NCBI RefSeq assembly: GCF_000718165.1
Contig: NZ_JOEY01000033.1
Location: 62,001-126,000, forward strand
Direction of reading: 5' to 3'
Length of the DNA stretch: 64,000 bases
Source of the DNA: Streptomyces fulvoviolaceus
GTDB taxonomy: Bacteria; Actinomycetota; Actinomycetes; Streptomycetales; Streptomycetaceae
Of the stretch, positions 37,822 to 46,778 are shown in pieces. A program made the position numbers and the translations under genes. A model generated the notes under the pieces. The model saw nothing but the letters and a program-made list of their open reading frames with translations. It searched no databases and was not told the origin of the DNA. How positions within the stretch are numbered: the stretch's first letter is position 1; each line of letters starts with the position of its first letter.

Positions 37822-39453
37822 CTAGTTGACCTTCGACATCCGTGCCTCGGGATTGCCCTCGGCCGCGCTCTCCGAGGTGTAGTCGAGGTCGTCCCCCACG
37901 GGCTTGATCCGGACGGTGTGAGCCGTCGGATTGCACCCCGAGTGGTTGTCCTTGGCCCCCACGGAGGTCGCGACGAGCTCGGTCTTCGTCACCTTCTTCA
38001 GGGTGAGGATGTCGTTGCAGACCCCGCCGAGCACGTCCGTCTGCCGCATCCTGCCCAACTCATCACCGACGGCCGCCTCTTTGACGGTCAGCCGGAAGGT
38101 GCCCATGGGCAGGGTGCCGTCGAGGCCCGTGGCCTGGCCCTCCCAGGTGCCGAGGTAGCGGGCCGGGACCTCGGAGGGCACGCTCGCGGCCGCGCTGGAC
38201 GCGTCGGTCGGCGGTGAGGAGTAGGAGGAGTCGGAACCTGCCGAGGAGTCGTTGTCGTCCTTCGGCAGCAGATCGAGCACGAACACCGACCCCACCGTCA
38301 CCGCGGCAAAAGCCCCCGCGACGGCGAGCGCCACCGTGCAGCTCAGCCGCCGACCCCGCCCGACGGTCTCGGAGCCGGCCGCGACGGTGACGGAGAACTT
38401 CCCCGGCCCGGGCCGCTGATCGGACGGCGGCACGGTGTCGGCGACCGGCCGCTGCTCGGGAACCGCGGGCATCACGGGCATCACCGGCGGCGGCCCGAAC
38501 TCCCCCACCGACGGACTGCTGAACCCCACCGGCCCGGACGCGCTCTCCTTCACGTCCGCCGTCTCGAGATTCAGCAGCTGTACGGCGCCACGACTGACCT
38601 GCTCGACCAGCGCCCCCGGCAGCCACCCGCCCGCGACCAGCCGAGCCGCCCCCTCCGGAGCCAGCCGCCGGGCCACCTCACCCGGCGTGGGCCGCTCGCC
38701 CGGCTCCTTCGCCAGACAGGCCTCCGCCACCTCCCTCAACTCACCGCTCAGCGAGCCGAGTTCGGGCTCCTCATGGACGACCTTGTAGAGCAGCGCGGCC
38801 GACGAGTCCCCCGGGAAGGGCGGCTGCCCGGTGGCCGCGTACGCCAGCACCGCCCCGAGGGAGAAGACGTCCGCCGTGCCGGCCACCCCCTTGCTCAGGA
38901 TCTGCTCGGGCGACATGTAGCCGGGCGAGCCGATCGAGACACCGGTGGAGGTCAGGGACGCGGTGCCGTCCGTGGCCCGCGCGATGCCGAAGTCGATGAG
39001 CAGGGGCCCGTCCAGAGTGAGCAGCACATTGGACGGCTTCACATCCCGGTGCACAAGCCCCAGTTCGTGCACCGCCGCCAGCGCTTCGGCGAGCCCCGCC
39101 CCCAGGGCTCGTACGGAATGGGCGGGCAGCGGACCACCGTCCGCGACCGCGGCGGAAAGGGAGGGACCGGCCGCGTACGCCGTGGCCACCCACGGGACGC
39201 CGGCCTCGGGGTCCGCGTCGAGCACCGGCGCCGTCCACGCACCGCCCACCCGCCGCGCCGCCTCGACCTCGCGGCGGAAACGGGCGCGGAACTCCTCGTC
39301 GAGCGCGAAGTGCGGATGCACGATCTTGACCGCGACCGTGCGGCCCCCGGCACTGCGGCCGAGGTAGACGCGACCCATCCCACCGGACCCGAGCCGGCCG
39401 AGCAGCCGGTAGGGCCCCACGACGGTGGGCTCGTCGACTCCGAGCGGCTGCAT
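37822..39453 (-). CDS. transmembrane Ser/Thr protein kinase
   Basis: 543 aa. The kinase domain is residues 13-270, with LGSGGMGRVY, Lys43 (VAVKIV), HRDVKPSN, DFG and SPGYMSPEQ. A Pro-rich linker and a membrane helix (CTVALAVAGAFAAVTVGSVFVLDLL) are followed by a Ser-rich stalk and a 110-residue extracellular domain (YLGTWEGQATGLDGTLPMGTF...). The sensor domain differs from the propeller of the neighbouring kinase. ATG 39453 is chosen; the upstream open frame is unrelated. The kinase domains of the pair are close relatives, suggesting tandem duplication. Confidence 0.92.
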   Translation of the reverse strand: MQPLGVDEPTVVGPYRLLGRLGSGGMGRVYLGRSAGGRTVAVKIVHPHFALDEEFRARFRREVEAARRVGGAWTAPVLDADPEAGVPWVATAYAAGPSLSAAVADGGPLPAHSVRALGAGLAEALAAVHELGLVHRDVKPSNVLLTLDGPLLIDFGIARATDGTASLTSTGVSIGSPGYMSPEQILSKGVAGTADVFSLGAVLAYAATGQPPFPGDSSAALLYKVVHEEPELGSLSGELREVAEACLAKEPGERPTPGEVARRLAPEGAARLVAGGWLPGALVEQVSRGAVQLLNLETADVKESASGPVGFSSPSVGEFGPPPVMPVMPAVPEQRPVADTVPPSDQRPGPGKFSVTVAAGSETVGRGRRLSCTVALAVAGAFAAVTVGSVFVLDLLPKDDNDSSAGSDSSYSSPPTDASSAAASVPSEVPARYLGTWEGQATGLDGTLPMGTFRLTVKEAAVGDELGRMRQTDVLGGVCNDILTLKKVTKTELVATSVGAKDNHSGCNPTAHTVRIKPVGDDLDYTSESAAEGNPEARMSKVN

Positions 39454-39515
39454 GACGACCGTCCCCCTATCCCCCGTACGCCTGGCAGCAGCGTAGTGCG
39501 GAAGCCGTCCTCTCT

Positions 39516-40558
<1,043 letters not shown>

Positions 40559-40648
40559 AGTCGTTTTCAGACGTATGCAGTTGTGCGGCACTGTTTTCAC
40601 AATCGCAGGTTCTGGAGCAGGGCAACCCTTTGGGCCCAAGGAGGGCTT

Positions 40649-40852
40649 ATGGCTACCGGAACCGTGAAGTGGTTCAACGCCGAAAAGGGCTTTGGCTTCA
40701 TCGCCCAGGAGGGCGGCGGCCCCGACGTCTTCGTCCACTACTCCGCGATCAACGCGAGCGGCTTCCGCTCGCTGGAGGAGAACCAGGCGGTCTCCTTCGA
40801 CGTGACCCAGGGCCCGAAGGGCCCGCAGGCGGAGAACGTCACCCCCGTCTGA
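40649..40852 (+). CDS. cold-shock protein (CspA family)
   Basis: 67 aa single cold-shock domain. RNP1 is KGFGFI and RNP2 is VFVHYSAI. It starts [18 protein letters not shown], with AAGGAGGG just before the ATG. It probably acts as an RNA chaperone. It lies divergent from mqnA. Confidence 0.97.
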   Translation: MATGTVKWFNAEKGFGFIAQEGGGPDVFVHYSAINASGFRSLEENQAVSFDVTQGPKGPQAENVTPV

Positions 40853-40909
40853 GCTGAGTCTCAGGTCTCGGAGTCCGGGCGCTTGATCCGGAACTGATTG
40901 CAGTACCCA

Positions 40910-40942
40910 AGGAGCCCCGTGCCGCACGGCAGCGGGGCTCCT
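40910..40942 (+). terminator. intrinsic terminator of the cold-shock gene
   Basis: AGGAGCCCC and GGGGCTCCT form the outer stem; an inner TGCCG/CGGCA stem continues it. The downstream GCCTTTTC gives a short T-run, so this is a classic rho-independent terminator, placed between convergent genes. Confidence 0.9.
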
Positions 40943-40972
40943 GCCTTTTCGCTTCTCGTTTCTTCCTGAGCT

Positions 40973-41539
40973 TCAGATGTGCTGCATGACCAGCACGAAC
41001 GTCGTCCCGGGCGCGAGCGCCTCGTACGAGTGCGCCACATCCCCGCGGTAGGACATGTAGTCCCCGGGCGCCAGCTCGGCCTCCTCCCCCGCCGGCCCGG
41101 CCTTCACCCTCCCCGTGCTCACGATCAGGTGCTCCACCGAACCCGGAATGTGCGGCTCCGACTCGCGTACGGCCCCCGGCTCGGCCCGCAGGTGGTAGAT
41201 GTCCCGCCGCGCCCCGGGCGGGCTGGCGGACAGCAGGGTGGCCGCGTACTCGGCCTTCTCGGAGGCGACGGTCGGCCCCTGTCCGGCCCGGATCACCTGC
41301 ACGGACGGCGTCGGCGGCTCCACCAGCGCGCTGAACGGCACCCCGAGCGCGACCCCCAGCGCCCACAGCGTCTCCACGCTCGGATTTCCGCTCGCCGCCT
41401 CCAGCTGCGACAGCGTGGACTTCGCGATGCCCGCCCGTTTGGCCAGTTCGGAGAGGGAGAGCCCGGCTCGGGTGCGCTCGCGCCGGAGCGCGGCGGCGAT
41501 CCAGCCCAGGGGGAGCCGGGGCGGTACGTCGGACATCAT
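40973..41539 (-). CDS. XRE-family regulator with C-terminal cupin domain
   Basis: 188 aa. A helix-turn-helix spans about 18-72 (SLSELAKRAGIAKSTLSQLEAASGNPS region; motif partly quoted), with a small-molecule-binding cupin domain at 110-188 (EHLIVSTGRVKAG, APGDYMSYRGDVAHSYEA). It is divergent from azlCD with a 65-base gap holding inverted repeats, so it is the likely regulator of that transporter and perhaps itself. Confidence 0.9.
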   Translation of the reverse strand: MMSDVPPRLPLGWIAAALRRERTRAGLSLSELAKRAGIAKSTLSQLEAASGNPSVETLWALGVALGVPFSALVEPPTPSVQVIRAGQGPTVASEKAEYAATLLSASPPGARRDIYHLRAEPGAVRESEPHIPGSVEHLIVSTGRVKAGPAGEEAELAPGDYMSYRGDVAHSYEALAPGTTFVLVMQHI

Positions 41540-41587
41540 GTTCGCTCCATCGGTACGACTGTTCGCCTTGACGAACGCAGCCTCGTC

Positions 41588-41605
41588 TGTTCATTGTAGA
41601 GAACA
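41588..41605 (+). promoter_or_regulatory. candidate operator at the azlC start
   Basis: TGTTCATTGTAGAGAACA is a TGTTC-N8-GAACA inverted repeat touching the azlC start codon. Related half-sites (TGTTCG) occur elsewhere in the same gap, next to the divergent regulator start. A regulator bound here would block azlC initiation. Confidence 0.5.
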
Positions 41606-42294
41606 TGCGTACGGCACAGCGAACGCCAATGTTCCTCCGGCATCCGGAGCTGATCCGCGACGCCTCCCTCGTCTGGCTCGCCAGTGGCGTCGTCGGTGTC
41701 TCCTTCGGTGCGATCGCCGTCACCGGCGGGCTGCCCGTGTGGGTGCCGGTGGTGATGTCCCTCGTCGTGTACGCGGGCTCCGCCCAGTTCAGCGCGGTCG
41801 GTGTGCTGCTGGCCGGGGGCGGGCCGTTCGCCGCGGCGGCCACCGGGCTGCTGCTCAACACGCGGACGGTGGCCTTCAGTCTGGCCGTCGCCGAGAGCAT
41901 CGGCCGCGGCCGGCTCGCCCGCCTCCTCGGCGCCCACCTCGTCACCGACGAGACGGTCGCCTTCGCCCTCGCCCAGACCGACCCGGCCCGGCGGCGGGCG
42001 GCCTTCTGGATCTCCGGGGTCGGTCTGTTCGCCGTGTGGAACGCGGGTGTCCTACTGGGCGCGCTCGCCGGGAGCGCCCTGGGCGACACCGGCACATACG
42101 GCCTCGACGCCGCCTTCCCCGCCGTACTCGTCGCCCTGGTGCTGCCCGCCCTGCGCACGGATTCGGCCGTACGACGGTCCGCGCTGCTCGGCGCCGCGCT
42201 GGCCCTGGCGGTGACGCCGGCCGTCCCCGCGGGGGTACCGGTGCTGGTGGCGCTGGCGGGGCTGGCGGTGTACGGCCGTAGGAGGACCGCATGA
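41605..42294 (+). CDS. azlC: AzlC-family branched-chain amino acid exporter, large subunit
   Basis: 229 aa with about seven hydrophobic helices. Typical family blocks are SFGAIAVTGGLPVWVPVVMS, GSAQFSAVGVLLAGG and LLLNTRTVAFSLA. It works with AzlD as a two-component exporter of branched-chain amino acids or analogues. No ribosome site is seen before ATG 41605, so the mRNA may be leaderless; an ATG at 41629 is possible. The stop overlaps azlD. Confidence 0.88.
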   Translation: MRTAQRTPMFLRHPELIRDASLVWLASGVVGVSFGAIAVTGGLPVWVPVVMSLVVYAGSAQFSAVGVLLAGGGPFAAAATGLLLNTRTVAFSLAVAESIGRGRLARLLGAHLVTDETVAFALAQTDPARRRAAFWISGVGLFAVWNAGVLLGALAGSALGDTGTYGLDAAFPAVLVALVLPALRTDSAVRRSALLGAALALAVTPAVPAGVPVLVALAGLAVYGRRRTA

Positions 42295-42605
42295 ACGCGA
42301 CGGTCGCCATGATGCTGGCGCTCGCGGTCGGGACGTACGCCTTCCGGCTGGTCGGACCCGCGTTGCACGGGCGGGTCGAACTGCCCGCCCGGGTCCAGGA
42401 GTTGCTGTCCGCCGGAGCGATCGTCCTGCTCGTCGCGCTGCTGGCCACGGGGGCGTTGACCGAGGGCGGGGGGTTCGCGGGGTGGGCACGGCCGGCCGGG
42501 GTGCTGGTGGGCGGTGTGCTGGCGTGGCTGCGGGCGCCGTTCGTGGTGGTGGTGCTGGGGGCGGCGGGGGCGACTGCCTTGCTGCGGGCGGTGGGGGTGG
42601 CGTGA
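42291..42605 (+). CDS. azlD: AzlD-family small transporter subunit
   Basis: 104 aa with three to four membrane helices. It begins MNATVAMMLALAVGTYAFRLVGP, typical of AzlD, and its start overlaps azlC by 4 bases. Confidence 0.88.
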   Translation: MNATVAMMLALAVGTYAFRLVGPALHGRVELPARVQELLSAGAIVLLVALLATGALTEGGGFAGWARPAGVLVGGVLAWLRAPFVVVVLGAAGATALLRAVGVA

Positions 42606-42645
42606 GGCGGGCCGTTGTCAGTGGCGGTGGATAGGGTCCCCCGCC

Positions 42646-43278
42646 ATGACCGACTTCGTTGCCGCCACTCGCACCTTCTACGACGCCATCGCCGAGGACT
42701 ACGCCGACCGCTTCCGGGACGAGCTCGTCACCACACCGCTGGACCGGGCGGTGCTCGCCGGGTTCGCGGAACTCGTGGGGGACGGTGGGGAGGTGGCCGA
42801 CCTGGGGTGCGGACCAGGGCGGGTCACGGGACGCCTCGCCTCCCTCGGGCTGTCCGTCTTCGGGGTCGACCTGTCGGAGTCGATGCTCGCGATCGCGCGG
42901 CGGGAGAACCCCGGGCTGCGGTTCGAGCAGGGGTCGATGCTGGAGCTGGACCTGCCGGATGCCGCGCTCGCGGGCGTGGTGGCCTGGTACTCGACCATCC
43001 ACACCCCTGTGGATGAACTCCCCTCCCTCTTCGCCGAGTTGCGGCGGGTCCTGGCGCCGGGTGGCCACCTCCTCGTCGCCTTCCAGGCCGGCGACGAGGA
43101 CCGGCACCACGACCGGCCCTGGGGTCACCCGGTGGCGCTGACCTTTCTGCGGAGGCGGCCGGAGCTGATCGCCGGGCTGCTTCAGGCGGCCGGGTTCGCG
43201 CTCATCTCGCGGACGGTGCGCGAACCGGACCGGGGGGAGGTGTCGCAGCAGGCGTTCCTGATCGCCCGGCGGGACTAG
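42646..43278 (+). CDS. class I SAM-dependent methyltransferase
   Basis: 210 aa. AdoMet motif I is VADLGCGPGRVTGRLA; motif II/III regions are FGVDLSESMLAIARREN and LRRVLAPGGHLLVAF. It starts with an FYDAIAEDYADRF segment typical of the UbiE-like group. Substrate unknown. Its stop overlaps the C-terminal remnant of a flavoprotein on the other strand. Confidence 0.87.
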   Translation: MTDFVAATRTFYDAIAEDYADRFRDELVTTPLDRAVLAGFAELVGDGGEVADLGCGPGRVTGRLASLGLSVFGVDLSESMLAIARRENPGLRFEQGSMLELDLPDAALAGVVAWYSTIHTPVDELPSLFAELRRVLAPGGHLLVAFQAGDEDRHHDRPWGHPVALTFLRRRPELIAGLLQAAGFALISRTVREPDRGEVSQQAFLIARRD

Positions 43279-43349
43279 AGAACTCCCGCGATATCCCGGG
43301 CCGCGATGTACCCGAACGTCATCGCCGGGCCGATCGTCGAGCCCGGCGA
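43275..43349 (-). pseudogene. C-terminal stub of an FAD-binding (fumarate reductase/ketosteroid-dehydrogenase type) protein
   Basis: 25 codons: SPGSTIGPAMTFGYIAARDIAGVL then TAG (given in two parts: SPGSTIGPAMTF, GYIAARDIAGVL). The GxxxGPAxTFGYIAAR pattern is the closing FAD-contact helix of FAD_binding_2 flavoproteins. Upstream on this strand the frame breaks where the TnpB-related element begins, and no other part of the gene is found on the far side. The element insertion or a linked deletion probably removed it. Confidence 0.65.
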
Positions 43350-45087
43350 ACAGAAGTTCTTTCATCGAATGCGTGACTGCAGCGTGCGACGTTCGTTGGG
43401 TGAGGCGATGGGGGTTTCGGCTGGGTAGGGGGTGAACCGATGGGCCAGGTACGGGAGTTGGCAGCGCCATTCGTGGTGCCCGGCCCTACCGGGGTAGCGG
43501 TCCGGGACCGGCTCAAACACCTGACGGCTGAGGACGAGAACGTATTGCGCGCGGTGGGTGCACATCTGGGGCGACTCGCGTCGAAGGATCTCAGGGCCCG
43601 GTGCACGGACGGCCCGGGGCACAACGGCGACCGGTGGGCGGCCCGCAAGCGGGCGCTGACCGCCGATTCCTCTTCGCGCTGGGCTGGCAGCCTCACCAAG
43701 CACACGCACAACCAGTGGGCGCTGTCTCGTCGCTGTCAGCTCGCGCACATCCGCGGCCTTGAGGCCGGGGTCCGCATGCTCCGGCACCGGCTGTCGCTGC
43801 CGATCGGGCAGCGTGGCTCCAAGCGGGCCCCCGGCGGCTACCGCTCCCGGCGGGAGTGGCATGCGAAGTCCCGCCGCCTGGCCTGCCTTGAGACCCGCCT
43901 GGAAACGGCCCGCGCGGGCTGGGAGGCCGGGCAGGTGCGAGTGGTACGGGGCGGCAAACAGCTTCTCGTCACACGTCACCACCTTGCCAAAGCCGATCTC
44001 ACCGAACGGGAATGGCGCGAGCGGTGGGAGGCTGAACGCTGGTATCTCGCCGCAGACGGTGAGAGCGGGAAGCGGTACGGCAACGAGACCATCCGGGTCG
44101 CACCCGACGGCGCGATCAGCATCAAACTCCCCGCGCCGCTGGCCCATCTGGCCAACGCCCCGCACGGCCGGTACGTCCTCACCACCCGCGTGCGGTTCCA
44201 GCACCGGGGCGAGGAATGGGCCGACCGCATCACCGCCGACCGAGCCGTGGCCTACCGCATCCACTACGACGTGCAGCGCGGCCGCTGGTACCTCACCGCG
44301 TCCTGGCAACACCCGGTCGTACAGACCATCCCGCTGGAGGCGGCCCGCGCACGCGGCATGATCGGCATCGACACCAACGCCGACCACTTCGCCGCCTACC
44401 AGCTCGACCGGCACGGCAACCCGGTCGGTGACCCGCACCGCTTCTTCTTCGACCTGACCGGCAGCACCAGCCATCGGGACGCACAGCTCCGGCATGCCAT
44501 CACCCGACTACTGCACTGGGCCGAGCGTGTCGGCGTCACGGCGATCGGCATCGAGAACCTGGACTTCACCGCCGAGAAGTCCCGTGAGAAGCATGGCGGA
44601 CGCAAGCGGTTCCGACAGCTCATCTCCGGAATGCCCACGGCCAGACTCAAGAACCGCCTCGTCTCCATGGCCTCTCAATACGGCCTGGCCATCGTGGCCG
44701 TCGACCCGGCCTACACCTCGGTCTGGGGCGCCCAACACTGGCAGCAGCCCCTCACCAGCGCAACGCGCATCATGACCCGTCACGATGCGGCAAGCATCGC
44801 GATCGGACGACGCGCCCTGGGGCACCCGATCCGACGACGGACGGCACCGCCCCGGCACCACCAGAGCGATGGTGCCGGGCATCGGACCGTCCAGGCCGCC
44901 TCGGGAACCCCAGGACGTGAGGAAACCCGCCGCTGCATTCCCGGACCGCGCACACGATGCGCGCCACCCGGCCGCGGAGCGAAAGCGGGCGACCAGCGTA
45001 CCCAACACCGTTCGGGGCACGCGGCTGAGCAGCAGTCCTGGCAACAGGACGCACTCCCACTCAGTCCTTAAGAACGGTCTTGAGAAG
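43350..45087 (+). mobile_element. TnpB-related (IS200/IS605-type) element, ends not exactly defined
   Basis: The segment holds a single TnpB-like gene without a TnpA transposase. Left limit is set by the flavoprotein stub. Right limit is uncertain, near an imperfect inverted repeat CTTAAGA-N4-TCTTGAG at 45067-45084. I could not see unambiguous element ends or a target duplication, as expected for this class, which does not make them. Confidence 0.5.
43440..45071 (+). CDS. tnpB: TnpB-related RuvC-fold protein without a zinc ribbon
   Basis: 543 aa. The RuvC-like catalytic acids appear intact: Asp311 (GMIGIDTNADHF), Glu372 (IGIENLDF) and Asp449 (TRHDAASIAIGRRALG). Canonical TnpB has a CxxC...CxxC zinc ribbon before the last Asp; here that position is VDPAYTSVWGAQHWQQPL with no cysteines. 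The last 80 residues are low-complexity, and this DNA may overlap a guide (omega) RNA as in TnpB loci. NCBI-type annotation of relatives is an IS200/IS605 accessory TnpB-related protein. AGGGGGTGA precedes ATG 43440. Confidence 0.82.
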   Translation: MGQVRELAAPFVVPGPTGVAVRDRLKHLTAEDENVLRAVGAHLGRLASKDLRARCTDGPGHNGDRWAARKRALTADSSSRWAGSLTKHTHNQWALSRRCQLAHIRGLEAGVRMLRHRLSLPIGQRGSKRAPGGYRSRREWHAKSRRLACLETRLETARAGWEAGQVRVVRGGKQLLVTRHHLAKADLTEREWRERWEAERWYLAADGESGKRYGNETIRVAPDGAISIKLPAPLAHLANAPHGRYVLTTRVRFQHRGEEWADRITADRAVAYRIHYDVQRGRWYLTASWQHPVVQTIPLEAARARGMIGIDTNADHFAAYQLDRHGNPVGDPHRFFFDLTGSTSHRDAQLRHAITRLLHWAERVGVTAIGIENLDFTAEKSREKHGGRKRFRQLISGMPTARLKNRLVSMASQYGLAIVAVDPAYTSVWGAQHWQQPLTSATRIMTRHDAASIAIGRRALGHPIRRRTAPPRHHQSDGAGHRTVQAASGTPGREETRRCIPGPRTRCAPPGRGAKAGDQRTQHRSGHAAEQQSWQQDALPLSP

Positions 45088-45636
45088 TCAAGAAGCATGC
45101 AGCACGGCGAGGGTGTCCTGCCAGGCGAGTTGGCTGAGGAGCGGACGGAACCGGGTGAGCAGGGCGAGGAGTTGGGGGCCCCGCTGGTCCCGGAAAGCAC
45201 GGTCACGGCGGGCGAGGTCGAGTTCGTTGGCGGCGGTCAGTTCCGCGAAGTACCGGCGCAGGAGGAGGTCCGGTTCCGGGACGTACGTCCGGCCGGTGAA
45301 ACGGTCGCGGAAGACGGGGGCGGGGGCCGCGAGGGACGCGTACGTGGCCTTGCGGTCGCAGCTCGCGTAGAAGTGCACGATCGCCTCGGCGTCCGGGCCG
45401 ATCACGGCGGCCAGCTCCGGGCGGCGGTCGAGCGCGAGCAGGGCGGTGGGGAAGCCGTCGGTGCCGTAGAAGGCGTGGCAGAGGCCGGCGAGTTGGAGGG
45501 TGGGGCGGGCGCCCCACATCGCGAGCTGGATGCGGACGCGTTCGAGGTGGGCGAGGAGGGTGCCGCCGGGGTGGGGGATGCGGTCGGCGCCCAACTGCCG
45601 TAGGAAGGCTCGCGCTTCATCGGTCGATGTGGACAC
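45088..45636 (-). CDS. DUF6817-type hypothetical protein
   Basis: 182 aa from GTG 45636 (GAAGGGA at a proper distance); longer in-frame starts exist. It begins with an ARAFLRQLGADRIPHPGGTLLAHLERV segment, followed by LAGLCHAFYGTDGFPTALL and AIVHFYASCDRKATY, with many conserved His/Cys/Asp residues that suggest a metal-dependent HD-like helical fold. I recall this family as DUF6817; function unknown. It converges with the TnpB-related gene and is divergent from the LysR gene. Confidence 0.7.
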   Translation of the reverse strand: MSTSTDEARAFLRQLGADRIPHPGGTLLAHLERVRIQLAMWGARPTLQLAGLCHAFYGTDGFPTALLALDRRPELAAVIGPDAEAIVHFYASCDRKATYASLAAPAPVFRDRFTGRTYVPEPDLLLRRYFAELTAANELDLARRDRAFRDQRGPQLLALLTRFRPLLSQLAWQDTLAVLHAS

Positions 45637-45774
45637 GGGCGCTGGTCCCTTCGGCGTCTCGGGTCGTTGGGTCGGCACCCGCTCCTCCCGGGTGGGAGCG
45701 GGTTGCCGCCCGGGCCCTGGGGAGATCGTCGTACAGCTGTCCGAGGCAGTCAATCCTTGGATTTTGTGCGGTGT

Positions 45775-45794
45775 ACCCAAGTGTTAGCTTGGGT
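45775..45794 (+). promoter_or_regulatory. inverted repeat before the LysR gene
   Basis: ACCCAAG-TGTTAG-CTTGGGT is a perfect 7-base inverted repeat ending 4 bases before the LysR start codon. LysR proteins bind T-N11-A-type dyads and often repress themselves; this site fits both and may also serve the divergent gene. Confidence 0.6.
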
Positions 45795-45797
45795 GTC

Positions 45798-46703
45798 GTG
45801 ACCCTTGATGACCTGCGGGTGTTCGTGGCGGTGTGCCGGGCGGGAAGCCTCAGCGCGGTGGCCCGCGACCTCGCGTGTACGCAGTCCGCGGTGAGCCAGC
45901 ACGTGAAGCGGCTGGAACGGGAGACCGGGGTCAGCCTGCTGGAGCGGCAGCCGCGGGGTGTCGTACCGACGCAGGCGGGGCGGGTGTTGGAGGCGGCCGC
46001 GGCGGAGGGGATCGCGGGCCTGGACCTGGCCCTGCGCCGCCTGCGCGAACTGGTCGACGGCGAGAGCGGCTCGGTGCGGGTGGCGACGGGCGCGACGACC
46101 GTACGGCACTTCATGTCGGACGCCGTCGTCGCCTTCCGGCAGCAACACCCGCGCGTGAGCCTGGAGTTCCGCACGGAGAGCTCCAGCCGTGGCTGCTTCG
46201 ACGCGCTGGCCGACAGCGAACTGGACCTGGCCTGGATCACCCTCGGGGCGCCGGTGCGGGGTATCGAGCAGCGGCCGGTGGTCGACCTGCCGTGGGTGCT
46301 GGCGGTACGGGCCGACGACCCGCTCGCGTCCCGCCCGTCCGTGGATGCCGCCGAGCTGCAGGACGTACGGCTGATCCGGTTGCCGCCGAACTCGACCTCG
46401 GCGGCCCATCTGGACGAGGCCTGCGCCGAGTTGGGGGTCCGCTTCACCTTCGACACGAGCGTCGCCGACTGGGACACGGCGCTGCTGCTGGCCGAGCTGG
46501 GGTTGGGGCGGGCGGTGGTGCCTGACTTGCCGGGACTTCCCGTGGCGGGCGACCGGGGTGACCTGCGGCTGGTTCCGCTGCCCGCGCTACGGCCGTTGTC
46601 CGTGGGGTGGGCCGTGCGGCGATGGGATGCTCTGTCGCCGCTCGCCCGGGCGTTCGCGGACATGGTGACGGAGAAGTGCCGTCGAACGCCCGGGCTGCAG
46701 TGA
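45798..46703 (+). CDS. LysR-family transcriptional regulator
   Basis: 301 aa. N-terminal winged helix (3-60): DDLRVFVAVCRAGSLSAVARDL and TQSAVSQHVKRLERETGVSLLER. An effector-binding domain follows (ESSSRGCFDALADSELDLAW etc.). GTG 45798 gives a standard LysR start; the upstream frame is open but lacks homology. It is followed by a PhzF-family gene in the same direction, which it may control. Confidence 0.92.
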   Translation: MTLDDLRVFVAVCRAGSLSAVARDLACTQSAVSQHVKRLERETGVSLLERQPRGVVPTQAGRVLEAAAAEGIAGLDLALRRLRELVDGESGSVRVATGATTVRHFMSDAVVAFRQQHPRVSLEFRTESSSRGCFDALADSELDLAWITLGAPVRGIEQRPVVDLPWVLAVRADDPLASRPSVDAAELQDVRLIRLPPNSTSAAHLDEACAELGVRFTFDTSVADWDTALLLAELGLGRAVVPDLPGLPVAGDRGDLRLVPLPALRPLSVGWAVRRWDALSPLARAFADMVTEKCRRTPGLQ

Positions 46704-46778
46704 TGCGGGTGGGCTACCCGTGAACCCACTCCACCCGCGTCCGGGAACGCCGCGGCCCCACCTCGCGTTGCCACGAGC

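Noticed and set aside
43440..45071. Nuclease-dead TnpB-like repressor (TldR)
   Set aside because: All three RuvC acids are present (Asp311, Glu372, Asp449), so the protein does not fit the catalytically dead class.
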